Positions 1 through 7,552 of a stretch of 42,545 nucleotides of DNA are shown here, piece after piece. The stretch comes from Ruminococcaceae bacterium UBA1767. Lineage in GTDB: Bacteria; Bacillota; Clostridia; Oscillospirales; Acutalibacteraceae. Each line of letters opens with the position of its first letter. The first letter of the stretch is position 1. The stretch covers positions 1 through 42,545 of the forward strand of contig DCGX01000069.1 of the NCBI GenBank assembly GCA_002315505.1, given 5' to 3'. The notes under the pieces are model-generated. The model was not told the DNA's origin. It made no database searches and saw nothing but the letters and a program-made list of their open reading frames with translations. A program made the position numbers and the translations under genes.

Positions 1-67
1 CATATTTTTTTACGTTTGTGTTAACAATTTGCTAATTTTTCATATATAATATGCAAGATGCACTTTT

Positions 68-93
68 AAAAACCACTTTTATAGATGGTTTTT
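68..93 (-). terminator. Terminator after the XRE regulator gene
   Basis: An 8-bp inverted repeat, AAAAACCA at 68-75 pairing with TGGTTTTT at 86-93, with a 10-nt loop, lies about 50 nt past the stop of the XRE gene. The stem is AT-rich and ends in a T-run on either strand, so it could act in both directions. Positions 1-67 hold no gene that I can support. Confidence 0.5.
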
Positions 94-140
94 ATTATTT
101 TATTCATTATATCAACTATAAAGTAATACAGAGCCTAATT

Positions 141-1517
141 TTACTGTTTTGTCTTTTCAAAATATGCCTTCGTGTTACTCTGCATTTTATCAATATTTTC
201 CTGCGAAGCATACACATTCATTTCAAAGAAATCTGTTGGTGCATAGTGGTTATTTATCAAATCTATAACATTCTTAATGGTGTTAATTGTGTCAACATCA
301 TCATTATAGTTTTTACTTAAACATTTGTAATCATAGCCGTAATCAGTGTTTTCAAGGAAAATGCTGTCATAATAACTTGGGTATGATACAACAACAGTAA
401 TATCATCCGTGTCAGTCACAACATATTTATACCGCTCGTCCGTTGTGGCAAACGGGAAGAAATTTTCTGCACTGTCAATCTTCATTGTATATGTTTTTAC
501 ATACTGCGTTGTGCCCGGTGTGACCTTTTGAAGTCCCATTGTGCCTATCACCCCGACACCGACACCTGCTCCCGTAAGTGCAAGCGAGCAGGCAAACACG
601 ATTGCCAGTACAGATTTTCGGAATTTGTGGTTAAACAATATTGAATACACGCACATTAAAACGATTACAGTTGCCACAACCACCCCGAGAAGAGCCATGA
701 TTATTCCGGCAAACAAAAATCCCGATTTACCGATACAGAACGAAAGCACAATGCCGACAACCTCTGCAATAAGTAAAAGACACACACCAATTCCAAACAT
801 TCCAACGAAAATTTTAAAAATCACAAACAGAATTTTTACAAGTCCGGAAATGAATTTATATTCGGAATGATTCGGGTCACGTATAATTATTTTTTCACGC
901 TGAAAAATCTTCTTACCAACAGTTTTTGATTCTTCTTTTGTTTCAATTTCAAGATTTTTATTCTTTTCGGATTTGGGATTTTCGGCAATTTCGCAATAGT
1001 TGAGATAACGAATTTTGAAAATCAAAAACATCAATGTTGTTCCGGCAAACATACATACTGCAATATAAATACTTTCAAGTACATCTATTATATGCCACGA
1101 GTCAAAAATGCTGTCCAAAATATTTCTGCATACCGCACCGACAATTCCAAAAACCGCGGTAAGCACAAGCACATAAATTGCCTGCTCAACAAGACACTTG
1201 AATCTCTGCAAATGAGTCATACTTGAAATAATATCAATTGTTTTATTAATATAATTCAAAAAACTTTCAATATGCTTTGCAAGATTCTTACTTTCTTCTT
1301 TCGTTTCATTGACTACCGATACATTCTGATTGAGAAGCTCGTCCAATGTAATATCAAACAGGTCGCAGATTTGTATCATTTTCTCCATTTCGGGATAGGC
1401 CTGCTCTGATTCCCATTTCGAAACTGATTGTCTTGAAACTCCTAATTTTTCCGCAAGCTGTTCTTGTGAAAGATTATTTTCCTTGCGGATTTTTCTTAAA
1501 TTGTTTGCTAAATTCAT
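141..1517 (-). CDS. Membrane-anchored XRE-family transcriptional regulator
   Basis: This is a 458-aa one-component regulator. Residues 5-63 form a classic HTH_3/XRE domain (LSQEQLAEKLGVSRQSVSKWE), expected to bind DNA as a dimer. A linker follows, then about five hydrophobic segments (roughly 112-135, 148-170, 232-262, 265-298 and 308-335), and a polar C-terminal domain of about 120 residues that is probably extracytoplasmic. The layout suggests it senses a membrane or external signal and represses or activates nearby genes, probably including itself. The ATG is preceded by AGGAGG at a good distance. The promoter region carries several GGTTG/CAACC repeats. Target and ligand are unknown. XRE-membrane fusions of this kind are common in gut Clostridia. 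Confidence 0.85.
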   Translation of the reverse strand: MNLANNLRKIRKENNLSQEQLAEKLGVSRQSVSKWESEQAYPEMEKMIQICDLFDITLDELLNQNVSVVNETKEESKNLAKHIESFLNYINKTIDIISSMTHLQRFKCLVEQAIYVLVLTAVFGIVGAVCRNILDSIFDSWHIIDVLESIYIAVCMFAGTTLMFLIFKIRYLNYCEIAENPKSEKNKNLEIETKEESKTVGKKIFQREKIIIRDPNHSEYKFISGLVKILFVIFKIFVGMFGIGVCLLLIAEVVGIVLSFCIGKSGFLFAGIIMALLGVVVATVIVLMCVYSILFNHKFRKSVLAIVFACSLALTGAGVGVGVIGTMGLQKVTPGTTQYVKTYTMKIDSAENFFPFATTDERYKYVVTDTDDITVVVSYPSYYDSIFLENTDYGYDYKCLSKNYNDDVDTINTIKNVIDLINNHYAPTDFFEMNVYASQENIDKMQSNTKAYFEKTKQ

Positions 1518-1554
1518 AATTTAACAACCTCCTTTTGGGCACATTTTATCAAAT

Positions 1555-1637
1555 CAACCGGTTGCACTCTACCAATTCAAGGTTGTTTTTTGTCAATTTT
1601 CGGTTGCAAATGATATTATACCACAAAAATGAGGTTG
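1555..1637 (-). promoter_or_regulatory. Promoter and probable operator array of the XRE gene
   Basis: On the minus strand an extended -10 (TGG followed by TATAAT at 1615-1620) precedes the XRE gene. Around it the pentamer CAACC/GGTTG recurs: CAACCTC at 1631-1637, GCAACCG near 1602-1608, ACAACCTT near 1579-1586, a perfect 10-bp palindrome CAACCGGTTG at 1555-1564, and GGTTG again within the SD region (about 1524-1530). Repeats at this density upstream of an HTH regulator suggest autoregulation. The regulatory link is an inference. Confidence 0.5.
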
Positions 1638-1657
1638 TTTTCGTTATTTTTTATTAT

Positions 1658-1730
1658 TGAGATTCTTCGTCACTTTGTTCCTCAGAATGACATATGCAGT
1701 TTTTCGTAGGGGACGATGCCCACTACGAAG
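1658..1730. repeat. Dispersed intergenic repeat with hairpin (copy A)
   Basis: Positions 1658-1692 match 42497-42531 in the same orientation at 32 of 35 bases. The reverse complement carries the TGTCATTCTGAGGAA...GAATCTC type of motif, which I recall as a common dispersed intergenic repeat in several phyla. It is followed by a hairpin, TTCGTAG at 1703-1709 pairing with CTACGAA at 1723-1729, with an inner GGG/CCC. No transposase is nearby. It may be a non-autonomous mobile remnant. It fills most of the non-coding stretch between the XRE gene and folT. Confidence 0.6.
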
Positions 1731-1798
1731 AATTGAAATTTCTATTGTTTCGCTTTCACCTATTATACGATAAAAAGAGAAAACCTCACACTTCATTT

Positions 1799-1828
1799 AA
1801 AAAATGCCCAACTAGTTGAGCATTTTTT
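1799..1828 (-). terminator. Terminator of folT
   Basis: A near-perfect hairpin (AAAAAATGCCCAACT facing AGTTGAGCATTTTTT) sits directly at the folT stop codon and ends in a T-run on the minus strand. One C-A mismatch interrupts a roughly 15-bp stem. It is close to symmetrical and may work in both directions. Confidence 0.75.
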
Positions 1829-2334
1829 TATATCTTTATTTTGTTTAGCACCTTGAACTTCGAAAGAACAAACTGTGCGAAAAGAAATTCAACAGCAATC
1901 ATAATTCCGATTTGCGGAAGTCGTGTTACCAAAAGCCCTGTAAACGGCGAACCGTAAAGAACTGAAATAAACCACGAATTAAGAAGCAAGCCGCACACCA
2001 ACTGAGTTGAAACAACTGCAAGAATTATTCTCGGCAGATTTATTTTTTTGTAAAAACACAAGCCGAACACAAGTCCCGTCAATGCCGCCGTTGCGGTAAA
2101 TCCCGGAAAATATGCATCAATCGGGAACAGAATTGCACCGAGAAAATCGGAAAGTCCGCCTACAATCAATCCACCGACAGGACCGACAAGATATGCCGCA
2201 AGCATTACGGGAATAAATGCAAGTCCGATTTTCATATTCCACACGGAAAATGAAAGAAATCGGGAAATGACAATCTCAATTGCCGTGAACAATGCCAGCA
2301 GAGTTATTTGTTTAGTTGTTTTATTTTTTAACAT
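1828..2334 (-). CDS. folT: Folate ECF transporter substrate-binding (S) component
   Basis: This 168-aa membrane protein has about five or six transmembrane segments and the N-terminal pattern of ECF S-components (ALFTAIEIVISRFLSF). S-components capture the vitamin and dock on a shared EcfAA'T energising module, which is not in this window. Folate specificity is inferred mainly from the upstream THF riboswitch and from similarity to FolT-type sequences with a conserved glycine-rich GPVGGLIVGGLSD stretch near residues 51-63. The start ATG is 8 nt downstream of a strong SD (TAAGGAGGT), which is itself one arm of a hairpin. The gene is monocistronic between its own promoter and a terminator. Confidence 0.85.
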   Translation of the reverse strand: MLKNKTTKQITLLALFTAIEIVISRFLSFSVWNMKIGLAFIPVMLAAYLVGPVGGLIVGGLSDFLGAILFPIDAYFPGFTATAALTGLVFGLCFYKKINLPRIILAVVSTQLVCGLLLNSWFISVLYGSPFTGLLVTRLPQIGIMIAVEFLFAQFVLSKFKVLNKIKI

Positions 2335-2340
2335 AAAAAT

Positions 2341-2484
2341 ACCTCCTTACATCCGTAGTGAATAATAAGGAGGTCAATCGCATATTACCCAGCGGGATGC
2401 GACAGCCAAATCGCAGAAAATCTTTCGTCTGACGGACAACTCCCCGTTCCGTCAGCACTTAACGTATGACTGTCTACTCTGAAA
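2341..2484 (-). promoter_or_regulatory. THF (tetrahydrofolate) riboswitch with SD-sequestering hairpin
   Basis: Reading the minus strand from about 2484, the RNA shows the hallmarks of the folT/THF aptamer: AGAGTAGA, then CGTTAAGTG, and at the 3' end GCATCCCGCTGG. A helix pairs GACAGTC with GGCTGTC, and a perfect 8-bp stem pairs CTGACGGA with TCCGTCAG. Just downstream a perfect 9-bp stem (2341-2349 with 2366-2374) puts the folT SD TAAGGAGGT in a duplex with ACCTCCTTA. The expected logic is translational: folate-bound aptamer favours the closed SD. The closing P1 stem (CAG/CTG) looks short. The motif match is from memory of the family consensus. Confidence 0.87.
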
Positions 2485-2493
2485 TTTTAATAT

Positions 2494-2522
2494 AATATAT
2501 TACTATTTTTTCAGTTTGTCAA
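2494..2522 (-). promoter_or_regulatory. Promoter of the folT riboswitch transcript
   Basis: On the minus strand TTGACA (2517-2522) is followed after 17 nt by TATATT (2494-2499). The -35 box ends just beyond the stop of the upstream glycosyltransferase gene. The predicted start is just before the riboswitch aptamer. Confidence 0.8.
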
Positions 2523-2523
2523 G

Positions 2524-3438
2524 CTATTTATTAAAGCCTTCAACCTTCATAAATGATTTCGACTTCGATTTAATGAATACTGTCAGCAATGCACCGAACG
2601 GAATTGAGAGAATTGTCAGCAATTTTTTCGGTGATTCTTTAATAAAATGTTTATTTTTACTCAGAATCGAACTCGATACATAATGAATATTATTTCTTAT
2701 CAAATCCTTGGGCTGTGGAAATGCCGTCATATCAAATTTCCGCAAAAACGCAAAGCCCTTCGGGTTTCTGAGATACTGACGATACATATTTGTACTCGAG
2801 CCGTCAGCAAGATATTCAACAACACAGACAGGCTCGTTCATGATAATCAATGTGTATTCGAGGTCGGCAAGTGTATATTTGTATGAAAGCGGCATATATT
2901 TTTCGCCCTCAAAAGTCGGATAAGGCGGATATTTTTTCATAATGTCCGTGCGATAAATTATTTTTTTATCTCCCCTGCCACCTCGCTGGTAATAGGAATA
3001 AAAGGTCGTATCAAAGCGGTCTGTTTCAAGCTCCTTGCCGACAACCCTGCCGTTTTCGAAAATATCAAGTGCAAGAATTCCTGCATATTTTTCACTTCCG
3101 TATTTTTTCCAGCAGGCAACTATTTTTTCGACAGCATCGTCGGTCATATAGTCATCGGAGTCAATGCAGGTGTTAAGCTCGGTATCAATATTTTCATAGG
3201 CGGTGTTGTGTGCGGTGTGCATTCCGCCGTTTTCCTTAAAGACGTAACGAATTTCAAAGTCATTGTCCTCGTTCTGCCATTTTTTTACAAGCTCGGCAGT
3301 GTCATCCGTTGAGCCGTCATCGACTACGAGCCACAAAAAATCCTTACTCGTCTGTCTTCTAAGACTTTCGTAGCATTTATGAAGGCAGTATGCACGATTA
3401 TACGCAGGTGTAAACACCGTCAAGGTTTTATCCGACAT
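2524..3438 (-). CDS. Family 2 glycosyltransferase
   Basis: This 304-aa GT-A fold enzyme begins with the GT2 signature (TVFTPAYNRAYCLHKCYESL), a nucleotide-sugar binding DDGSTDDT near residues 41-48 and a metal-binding DSDDY near 93-97. It should transfer a sugar from an activated donor to a cell-surface glycan. The C-terminal portion has a short hydrophobic patch but no clear membrane span. SD GGAGGG precedes the ATG. It is the last gene of a four-gene minus-strand operon, 14 nt after trmO. Donor and acceptor cannot be told from sequence. Confidence 0.85.
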   Translation of the reverse strand: MSDKTLTVFTPAYNRAYCLHKCYESLRRQTSKDFLWLVVDDGSTDDTAELVKKWQNEDNDFEIRYVFKENGGMHTAHNTAYENIDTELNTCIDSDDYMTDDAVEKIVACWKKYGSEKYAGILALDIFENGRVVGKELETDRFDTTFYSYYQRGGRGDKKIIYRTDIMKKYPPYPTFEGEKYMPLSYKYTLADLEYTLIIMNEPVCVVEYLADGSSTNMYRQYLRNPKGFAFLRKFDMTAFPQPKDLIRNNIHYVSSSILSKNKHFIKESPKKLLTILSIPFGALLTVFIKSKSKSFMKVEGFNK

Positions 3439-3452
3439 AGCTGCCCTCCTCT

Positions 3453-4109
3453 TTATTCCACGCTGACAACCGTCAGCTCGTTTTCATTCACTTTAAATTT
3501 AATCTCAAAGCCTGCAAAGCCAAATCCATACACTCTTTCAGGCTCATTCTGATACGATGGTCTCGGGTCAAGCTCAAGCACCCTGATTATTGCAGTTCTT
3601 TTGTTTTCGGGAATTTTCTCAAGCAATTCATCACCGAAGCTGACGTTCAGCTTATCTGTCTGAGCCTTTGAAAAACCCGAAAGTGCATCAGTGTGACAAT
3701 CGGCATACGGCACATATGGTTTAATATCGACGATTTCAGTACCATCCATCAGGTCAGCACCCGAAACAATCAGCACATTGCCTTGCTCCGTCTTCTTTAT
3801 TTCTTCGAGTCTTACACAGGAAAGCCCGATTGAATTAGGTCTGAACGGTGAACGTGTCGCAAAGACACCCATTCTCGTATTGCCCCCGAGCTTCGGAGGT
3901 CGGACAGTCGGAGACCATTCTCTGTTATCTGTATTGAATTTCCATAGCAGCCATATGTGTGAAAATCCGTCAAGTCCACGAAGAGCCTGCTCATTACGAA
4001 ATTCGGGTTCAAAAACAATTTCACCCTTCAGTTCTTCAACAAGTCCGCTCTGACGTGGAATTCCGAATTTTGTAGAAAAATCCGTTTTTATTTTTGCGAT
4101 TACCTTCAT
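3453..4109 (-). CDS. trmO: tRNA (adenine(37)-N6)-methyltransferase TrmO (TsaA-like)
   Basis: This 218-aa protein of the TsaA/YaeB family uses S-adenosylmethionine to methylate N6 of t6A at position 37 in some tRNAs. Visible family motifs include FGIPRQSGLVEELKG near the N-terminus, GLDGFSHIWLLWKF, and TRSPFRPNSIGLSCV around residues 84-98, followed by DIKPYVPYAD. The reading frame is open far upstream, but the start at 4109 fits the family N-terminus (MKVIAKIKTDF) and lies one base beyond the stop of the upstream gene. Longer starts would overlap that gene by over 100 nt. Its presence in a glycan/secretion operon is probably incidental. Confidence 0.88.
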   Translation of the reverse strand: MKVIAKIKTDFSTKFGIPRQSGLVEELKGEIVFEPEFRNEQALRGLDGFSHIWLLWKFNTDNREWSPTVRPPKLGGNTRMGVFATRSPFRPNSIGLSCVRLEEIKKTEQGNVLIVSGADLMDGTEIVDIKPYVPYADCHTDALSGFSKAQTDKLNVSFGDELLEKIPENKRTAIIRVLELDPRPSYQNEPERVYGFGFAGFEIKFKVNENELTVVSVE

Positions 4110-4110
4110 T

Positions 4111-5496
4111 TTATACCTTTTCAAGCACGATTGCCTGCTTGCCGAGAAGATTCCATCTGTCCTCAAATGTACTCTTTGAGAAATTAAGAACTCCGTTGTC
4201 ATACGGGTCAACAGTAACAACCTCGCTGTCTGAGAATCCTGAAAGAATCATAACATGTGTTCCTCTCGGATATGAGAAGTATTTATCTGTGCCCTCAATA
4301 TACCACGCATTTTTCTCGGTAGGTGTCTTCATCTTATATGTAGCCCATACAATAGCAGGCTGTCCGTTGCTGATATGACCGAGAAGCTCCTGGAATGTAC
4401 AACCGCTGATTTTAACAGCCTTGTATCCGCCGCCCTTCTGGTCAATAACCTTCTGAAGAGACTTTGTAACTGCGGGTGAAAATACGCCGTAGCCCGGTGT
4501 GTCACTTGTATAATAGCATCTCGGGTCACCGACAAACATTTCGTTAATATCAGGACCATAGGTTTTTCCGTTCTTTCTGTAAAGATTCTTTCTCGGAATT
4601 GCTTCAACCATTTCATCAATAGTGACATTGAACTTATAGTATTTCAAAAGCATACAGCAGGATGCAGCCTCACAGCCTGTAGGATATTTCGGAAGCTGGC
4701 TTACATAAGGAATGCTCATCGCATTAATTGTAATCTCACAGCTTGCAGTTTTATTTGAGCCATCAGATGTTTTACAGGTAATCGTTGTTTTTCCTATTTT
4801 ATGACCTGTTATTCTGCCGTCAATTTCAACAGATGCAACATCCGGATTTGAAGAAGACCATGTAACCTTCTTGTTATACGCATTTTCAGGCAAAACTGTC
4901 GGCACAAGGAAATACGAATTCCCCTGAGAAAATGAAAATGAAGACTTATTTAGTGAAACTGATGTTGCTTTCACACCGACATTAAGAGAAAACGATGCCT
5001 TTGCTGAGCCAACTCTGGCAGCGGCTGTAATTACAGCCTGTCCCATACCTACAGTTTCAACATTTCCGTCCTGGTCAACAGTTGCAACAGCTGTGTTTGA
5101 TGAAGACCATACTATCTCATTATTGTCACAGATAATCGGTGAATAAGAAACAATATTCACCTTCAGCTTGGCACCGACATCAACCGTTGTATCGCCCTGT
5201 GAAATTTTGATTGACGCGATATTAATATCAAGTCCTACGCTCTTTTGCAAAACGAGCAAAGCATCAACGGAATTAATTACACCGTCAACATTTATATCTC
5301 CGTAAGTGAGAATACCTTCCTCTGCCTCCTTTGCTCCAACGGCAATTTCAAGAATCTCCAATGCATCACTGGAATTAATCTTGCCGTCACCGTTTAAATC
5401 ACCCGGCAGATTGTCTTTTGCATGGGCAACTGATGATGAACTGAGCATCATAGCCGCCATAACAAGACAAGTGGCTTTTTTCAAAAACTTTTTCAT
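4111..5496 (-). CDS. Secreted dockerin - Big2 - C39-like cysteine peptidase
   Basis: This 461-aa exported protein has a signal peptide (about 1-26), then a complete type I dockerin at residues 31-90 with two calcium-binding repeats (DLNGDGKINSSD and DINVDGVINSVD). Two Big_2 immunoglobulin-like domains follow (about 93-175 and 176-258), then a C39_2/papain-like peptidase domain (about 261-461) with probable catalytic Cys275 (TGCEAAS), His414 (GTHVMILSGF) and Asp430 (VDPYDN). The dockerin would plug the enzyme into a cohesin-bearing scaffold on the surface, as in ruminococcal cellulosomes. No cohesin is in this window. An N-terminal rather than C-terminal dockerin is less usual. Its start overlaps the upstream glycosyltransferase by 4 nt (ATGA). 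The substrate is unknown. Confidence 0.88.
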   Translation of the reverse strand: MKKFLKKATCLVMAAMMLSSSSVAHAKDNLPGDLNGDGKINSSDALEILEIAVGAKEAEEGILTYGDINVDGVINSVDALLVLQKSVGLDINIASIKISQGDTTVDVGAKLKVNIVSYSPIICDNNEIVWSSSNTAVATVDQDGNVETVGMGQAVITAAARVGSAKASFSLNVGVKATSVSLNKSSFSFSQGNSYFLVPTVLPENAYNKKVTWSSSNPDVASVEIDGRITGHKIGKTTITCKTSDGSNKTASCEITINAMSIPYVSQLPKYPTGCEAASCCMLLKYYKFNVTIDEMVEAIPRKNLYRKNGKTYGPDINEMFVGDPRCYYTSDTPGYGVFSPAVTKSLQKVIDQKGGGYKAVKISGCTFQELLGHISNGQPAIVWATYKMKTPTEKNAWYIEGTDKYFSYPRGTHVMILSGFSDSEVVTVDPYDNGVLNFSKSTFEDRWNLLGKQAIVLEKV

Positions 5497-6485
5497 TTTG
5501 AGTTTCCCCTTTTATTATATATTTTACAAATCGCCATTAAAGCGATTGCATTACGATTTTTTATTTGTCTGTCAACAAGACTGTCGTATCTGCTCTGAAA
5601 ATTATCATATCCCTCTTTTTCATAGAGCGAAATAAACAAATCATCGTTAAGCATATTTCTGAGCTTATTAACTCCGGATATAAATTTCTTCTTTCCGATA
5701 GCGGAGACTGCCATCCAACTTTTATAGACAAAATTAGATTCTATCATCCGCTGACATTTTTCATGGTCACAATCAACCGACTTAAAATATTCACAAAGCC
5801 ATAAATAAAGTGACCTGTAAATTTCATATTCATTTACTATGTTATTGGTAGTGCTGTTTTCGTTAACATTATAAAAATACAACGGCTCACGAATAAATGA
5901 AAACGTATTCATCACCTTTATATATTCGTACACGAATTTCATATCCTCGCCGTATTTCAGCCCCGGCTCAAACCGAAGACCGTACTTATCGATTATGTCC
6001 TTTTTATAAATCTTATTCCAGCAGTTAAAAAATGCATCTGACAAGGCCATCGCCGGATAAAGTGTATCTTTAAAAGTGTCCCTTTGTGTAAAGTCGAAAT
6101 TAACAAATTCCGAAATACATCCGCCATTGCCTTTTGAAAAGTCAAAGCATATCATATCAGCATCGTACTGACCGAATTTTTCAAACGCATCCGGCATAAA
6201 ATAATCATCCGCATCGAGAAATGCAATTCTGTCCTTCGATGCCATTTTCAATCCGTTATTTCTCGCAACCGAAACACCGCTGTTTTTTTGATGAACAGTG
6301 ATAATATTGTCATATTTTTCCGAAAAGCTGTCACAAATACCTGCCGAAGCATCCGTAGAGCCATCATCAACCAAAATAATTTCACAATCTCTGAAATTTC
6401 TTTGATTTATAATAGATAATATTGCATTTTGTAAATATGCTTCGCCATTATATACAGGTATTATTACTGACAGGAAAAATGCCAA
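5493..6485 (-). CDS. Family 2 glycosyltransferase (TTG start)
   Basis: This is a 330-aa GT2 enzyme: SVIIPVYNGEAYL at the N-terminus, VDDGSTDASAGI for nucleotide binding, and FLDADDYFMPDAF with the DxD metal site. The frame is open to 6527, but a start at TTG 6485 is preferred. The SD GAGGTGA at 6491-6497 sits 5 nt upstream, and the protein then begins directly before the GT2 core (AFFLSVIIPVYN). The longer ATG start has no SD and adds a tail that is not family-like. It is the first gene of the operon with the dockerin peptidase, trmO and a second GT2. It probably glycosylates a surface polymer or secreted protein. Confidence 0.85.
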   Translation of the reverse strand: MAFFLSVIIPVYNGEAYLQNAILSIINQRNFRDCEIILVDDGSTDASAGICDSFSEKYDNIITVHQKNSGVSVARNNGLKMASKDRIAFLDADDYFMPDAFEKFGQYDADMICFDFSKGNGGCISEFVNFDFTQRDTFKDTLYPAMALSDAFFNCWNKIYKKDIIDKYGLRFEPGLKYGEDMKFVYEYIKVMNTFSFIREPLYFYNVNENSTTNNIVNEYEIYRSLYLWLCEYFKSVDCDHEKCQRMIESNFVYKSWMAVSAIGKKKFISGVNKLRNMLNDDLFISLYEKEGYDNFQSRYDSLVDRQIKNRNAIALMAICKIYNKRGNSK

Positions 6486-6518
6486 TGATTTCACCTCGTT
6501 TTTTGATCTTATTTGACT

Positions 6519-6546
6519 ATAATACACCTTTTTTTCCGAATGTCAA
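6519..6546 (-). promoter_or_regulatory. Promoter of the GT2 - dockerin - trmO - GT2 operon
   Basis: On the minus strand TTGACA (6541-6546), 16 nt, then TATTAT (6519-6524). It is divergent from the aquaporin promoter, with the two -35 boxes about 13 nt apart. Confidence 0.7.
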
Positions 6547-6559
6547 GTACCCTTAAGCA

Positions 6560-6588
6560 TTGACTTTTCGGGCTTTTGGTGGTATTTT
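6560..6588 (+). promoter_or_regulatory. Promoter of the aquaporin gene
   Basis: TTGACT (6560-6565), 17 nt, TATTTT (6583-6588), followed by SD GAGGTGA just before the ATG at 6607. The untranslated leader would be only about 12 nt. Confidence 0.65.
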
Positions 6589-6606
6589 AAACGTGAGGTG
6601 ATTTTT

Positions 6607-7308
6607 ATGAAAATTAAAAAATTTATTGCCGAATTCATAGGCACTGCCGTACTTGTGTTTTTCGGCTGCGGTACTGCTGTTGTAGGCACATATCTTTCCG
6701 GTGCAATGAATGATAAAAGCATCGGTACGGTTGCTATCGCTCTTGCATTCGGTCTTTCACTGACAGCTATGTGTTACGCAATCGGAAAGGTTTCGGGCTG
6801 TCACGTTAATCCTGCAGTTTCACTTGCAGTTCTCATCAACGGAAAGATGTCCGTTTCTGAATTTTTCGGCTATGTGATTTCACAGTGTGCAGGTAGCTTT
6901 GCGGGCTGTTTATTGCTTTCGATTGTCAATAAATCGCTTGATATCGGTGGCTATGGTGCAAACGGATACGGTAATCTCAGTTCACTCAACATTTCACTTT
7001 CGGGTGCTATCGTGGTTGAAATTGTCCTTACCTTCACTTTTGTACTCACGGTTCTCGGTGCAACAACAAGTAAAAAATACAGCGGTGCGGCAGGTGTAGT
7101 TGTCGGTGCTGCGCTTACACTCGTTCACATCATCGGTATTCCTCTTACAGGAACATCGGTTAACCCCGCAAGAAGCCTTATGCCGGCTCTCTTCACACGT
7201 GGCGAAGCTCTCAGCCAGGTATGGGTATTCATTCTCGCTCCGCTCGCAGGTGCGGCAATAGCAGGTGTTGTATTCAAGCTCATTTCAGATAGCAAGGATA
7301 CCGATTGA
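6607..7308 (+). CDS. MIP family channel (aquaporin / glycerol facilitator)
   Basis: This 233-aa channel has six transmembrane helices and the two half-helix NPA motifs of the MIP family (CHVNPAVSLAVL near residue 65 and SVNPARSLMPAL near residue 188). The arginine after the second NPA belongs to the selectivity filter. The N-terminus (FIAEFIGTAVLVFFGCG) is typical of AqpZ-like members. Length suits an aquaporin. Water versus glycerol selectivity is not decided here. ATG 6607 is chosen over the in-frame GTG at 6598 because SD GAGGTG overlaps that GTG. It is monocistronic. Confidence 0.9.
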   Translation: MKIKKFIAEFIGTAVLVFFGCGTAVVGTYLSGAMNDKSIGTVAIALAFGLSLTAMCYAIGKVSGCHVNPAVSLAVLINGKMSVSEFFGYVISQCAGSFAGCLLLSIVNKSLDIGGYGANGYGNLSSLNISLSGAIVVEIVLTFTFVLTVLGATTSKKYSGAAGVVVGAALTLVHIIGIPLTGTSVNPARSLMPALFTRGEALSQVWVFILAPLAGAAIAGVVFKLISDSKDTD

Positions 7309-7346
7309 TAATCACGTGAACCGATACTTTTAAATTTAATAAATGC

Positions 7347-7401
7347 AAAGAAGAATTTTACGGTTTTATTGTATACGATTTAACCTTAAATTCTTCTTTT
7401 T
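7347..7401 (+). terminator. Terminator after the aquaporin gene
   Basis: A 12-bp perfect stem, AAAGAAGAATTT at 7347-7358 with AAATTCTTCTTT at 7388-7399, with a 29-nt loop and a T-run. The arm sequence resembles the hairpin at 31031-31081. Confidence 0.55.
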
Positions 7402-7486
7402 ATTGTCAGAAAAGTAAAATCAGCAACCTTTATTTTTGTTAATATTACAATAAAGATTGTTAATTTTTTAATTAATTATATTTCTA

Positions 7487-7515
7487 TTGAATAAATATTT
7501 ATTTTGTATTATAAT
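7487..7515 (+). promoter_or_regulatory. Promoter of the apbE-rnf operon
   Basis: TTGAAT (7487-7492), 17 nt, TATAAT (7510-7515). The upstream 60 nt are very AT-rich and may act as an UP-element. No second strong promoter is seen before rnfC. Confidence 0.75.
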
Positions 7516-7552
7516 TTGATGGATAAGATAAAATATTATGCAGGTGAATATT

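Noticed and set aside
51..320. 89-aa plus-strand open frame at the left edge
   Set aside because: It lies antisense to the XRE gene and has no SD or family resemblance.
3453..4220. A longer TrmO starting at 4220
   Set aside because: The extra 37 residues overlap the dockerin peptidase gene in another frame and do not resemble the TsaA family N-terminus.
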